Positions 62,301-64,000 of a stretch of DNA of 64,000 bases are shown one piece after another. The stretch covers positions 46,257,838 through 46,321,837 of the forward strand of contig NC_074712.1 in the NCBI RefSeq assembly GCF_947242115.1. Reading direction: 5' to 3'. How positions within the stretch are numbered: the first letter of the stretch is position 1; each line of letters starts with the position of its first letter. The notes below the pieces were generated by a model, which was not told the origin of the DNA, made no database searches, and saw only the letters and a program-made list of their open reading frames with translations. The DNA is from Biomphalaria glabrata (Eukaryota > Mollusca > Gastropoda > Planorbidae). The position numbers and the translations under genes are program-made.

Positions 62301-62623
62301 AATTACACTAATTGTTTGTTTTTTTTAGTCAAGTTTTCCATATATGGATTGATGTTATTGTTTTCCAAAAGAAAGTCTATAAAGAAATGTAGCCACTTAC
62401 TTTTCTTCAAGTCCTATTTTTTATCTACACTTCACAGAAGGCTGCCAAAGTTGATGCTACAACAGCTCGCCTGACAGACGTATCAGGATACACTGGATCA
62501 CATAAAGAGAGATTCACAGAAGATGGAAAAGGAAAAGGCAAAGATGGTCGAGTGGAAACAGTGGAGAACTCTGGTTATGTTGGAAACTACAAAGGTGCTG
62601 GAACATATGACAAGAAACATTAG
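59360..62623 (+). CDS. TPPP: Tubulin polymerization promoting protein family (p25-alpha), paralogue 2
   Basis: This is a microtubule-associated p25-alpha protein, paralogous to the gene at 45085. Exons 59360-59538, 61718-61892 and 62438-62623 give 179 aa. Introns are phase 2 and phase 0, and the middle exon is 175 nt, as in the first gene. Residues 1-118 form the helical core ([39 protein letters not shown], then [15 protein letters not shown]). The diagnostic C-terminal part follows: [47 protein letters not shown]. The last words match the vertebrate YKNAGTYDAK ending better than the first gene does. In GKGKGKDGR an Asp replaces the Ala usual in the Gly-rich signature. The exon 2 donor (ACA then GTTGAG) is weaker than consensus but keeps the conserved phase. 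AATAAA signals lie at 62705 and 63009. Confidence 0.93.
59690..59945 (-). mobile_element. Possible LINE C-terminal fragment in TPPP intron
   Basis: On the - strand the sequence reads [13 protein letters not shown] and, after a frame change, [20 protein letters not shown], then a stop near 59760. A Cys/His cluster followed by HIL.EC resembles the zinc-knuckle end of many LINE proteins (C..C...T..H.L..C). The similarity is short, so this is tentative. Confidence 0.35.
60318..61252. repeat. 25-bp minisatellite, about 37 identical units
   Basis: About 37.4 tandem copies of a 25-mer containing CATTTACATTGGGGCGATAT. I see no substitution or indel across the array: the pattern repeats exactly every 25 bases over 935 bases. 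The unit has no stop in the + direction and is not a multiple of three, so all three + frames stay open for 311-334 codons. The complement contains TAA, so the - strand is closed. It lies in intron 1 of the second TPPP gene and is not coding. Confidence 0.98.
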
Positions 62624-62704
62624 ACAATAGAAATCATCTTTTTTCCCTTCATGTTACCTTTTTTTTTTTTGATTTTACAAATTTCCTTCACAATTTCCAG
62701 GCAA

Positions 62705-63014
62705 AATAAATATCCATAAAATACAACTTGTACAATACAATACATAAGTTTTATGTGTATATACTCTGTGATACTAGCAGCCTTCAGTTTTTTATTAGTG
62801 CCTAATTTTACACTTCTTCTATTTGTACATAGTCAGTGTGGAGACTTTGTTTTCTTTCAAGCAGAACATTTTTTTTTTACCAGTTCGACAAGTTTCAAGT
62901 CATACATTTGATGAAATTTCAAAAAATACACTGTCTCTTTGTGTGGTTTCAATTTGAACCAAAATATTTGTGTACCAGATTATAATTAATGTCAATATTG
63001 TATGTTGTAATAAA
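62705..63014 (+). promoter_or_regulatory. TPPP: Candidate polyadenylation signals of second TPPP gene
   Basis: AATAAA occurs at 62705-62710 and 63009-63014. The second is followed by a T-rich segment (GTTTTGTTTCTTTTTGTTG), which suits the usual downstream element. The implied 3' UTR is 0.1 or 0.4 kb. Confidence 0.55.
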
Positions 63015-63374
63015 CATTTAATTTATTCTTAAAGTTTTGTTTCTTTTTGTTGTTTATAATTTGTATACATTAAATATACAAAGTTATCATTTAATTTTGT
63101 TTAATTTAGTTTTCTCAGTTATATAGATCCCCAGCTTTAAAGAATTCTAAAAATATGAAATTTCTATCATCAAACCAAACCATTTATAGTGATGTTTTTT
63201 TCCCCACCAGTAGAGTGTGAGAACTGAGAGAGTACTTCTAGTCAGCAAACAAAATGTTAAAAATGCGAAGTTTTACTGTAATACAAATAAATGTGTGATT
63301 GTGTAATTACTTAATTGAACCTGAAAGGTTGACTACAATGGAGACTATAAAAAAAAATACAAGAGTTAACATTC

Positions 63375-64000
63375 GGTTGAATTCAAATCATTTATTGGAA
63401 CTTTCATTTATAACATTATGGTATGTATGGAAATATTTGTTATTTATAACATAACATACAATATGATTGTATCAGATTATAATGACATCAGCAAGGTTTA
63501 CATCAAAATAAAGGAATGGAACTGTGACATGAATTTCATTTTCAACATTAAGTTATCTTCTTCTACTGTGTTCTCCTTTCAAGAGAACATTTAGTTATAA
63601 ATTATTAAATGTTAATCTTTCATATAGTGTTAAAAAAACAAAGCAAAAAAAGATTATTTAAAATTAAATAATTTCTAAAAATCTTTCTTAGGCAATCAAG
63701 AACCAGCTATTTATCATTTAATAACTGCAGGCAGATTAATCTTAAGTCAATGCTGTCATCTCATTTGTAACACTTTCAGTTACACATCAAATACAGATAT
63801 AAGAAACACCTTTTGTACATGCAGCATAAGCACTGTACAGTAGAGATATCTATAAGATAGTTACTGTTTCCAACAGTTAAAACTAAATTTGTTTAGTAGG
63901 TACTACAAACTAAAATCCGGTTTAAAATTAATATCAAAATTAATACATTTCCTGTTATATTTTAAGACTGGTCAGGTTGCCTTAAACAACTCAATGTTGA
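63375..64000 (-). other. Possible 3' UTR of a convergent gene beyond the window
   Basis: TTTATT at 63391-63396 is an AATAAA on the - strand, and AT-rich, frame-poor sequence runs from there to the window end, as in many 3' UTRs. No coding exon is visible, so this is a suggestion only. Confidence 0.25.

Overview
The window is animal nuclear DNA, AT-rich and intron-rich, and most likely comes from a heterobranch gastropod. A planorbid-type freshwater snail such as Biomphalaria or Bulinus is the best guess. That rests on the recurrent GATCTAGAT-type words, the tRNA-derived SINE with a shared 3' body, and the LINE families; it is an inference, because no marker gene fixes the species. Four protein genes can be supported, all on the + strand: the 3' end of USP7 (ubiquitin-specific protease, exons 3178-5207), a complete SRP68 (signal recognition particle 68 kDa subunit, 12 exons, 12256-21122, 602 aa), and two tandem paralogues of the p25-alpha / tubulin polymerization promoting protein family (45085-47183, 192 aa; 59360-62623, 179 aa). 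The two TPPP genes share intron phases, a 175-nt middle exon and apparently a 5'-UTR splice site a few bases before the ATG. That is strong evidence for a local duplication.

Layout. 1-5.2 kb: last USP7 intron carrying a 2.4-kb hAT-like element, then the final USP7 exons. 5.2-12.2 kb: USP7 3' UTR and a transposon-rich spacer (an unclassified GC-richer block, a three-E-box inverted-repeat element, a LINE tail, and a candidate 2-kb hAT-like element). 12.2-21.1 kb: SRP68, with LINE debris and two copies of a short repeat in its introns. 21.1-26.3 kb: 3' flank and interspersed repeats. 26.3-43.2 kb: a dense cluster of unrelated tandem arrays: a 24/36-bp array, a ~39-bp array of 3.45 kb, a 47-bp array interrupted by a solo LTR, a 43-bp array, and a 40/41-bp satellite of 6.45 kb, with two SINEs between them. 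45-47 kb: first TPPP gene. 47-59 kb: mostly empty spacer with a LINE tail pair and a 1.9-kb hAT transposon with a perfect 8-bp target duplication. 59.4-62.6 kb: second TPPP gene, whose first intron holds a perfectly homogeneous 25-bp array. The right edge may hold the 3' UTR of a convergent gene.

The four genes do not form a pathway: USP7 acts in deubiquitination, SRP68 in co-translational targeting to the ER, and the TPPP pair on microtubules. The long open frames inside the tandem arrays follow from stop-free repeat units whose length is often not a multiple of three. They are not genes. I found no coherent new gene system. The observations most worth a second look are the tandem-array cluster, about 25 perfect CRE palindromes in the 39-bp array, the higher-order structure in the 40/41-bp satellite, the circularly permuted interspersed repeat, and the divergent TPPP pair.
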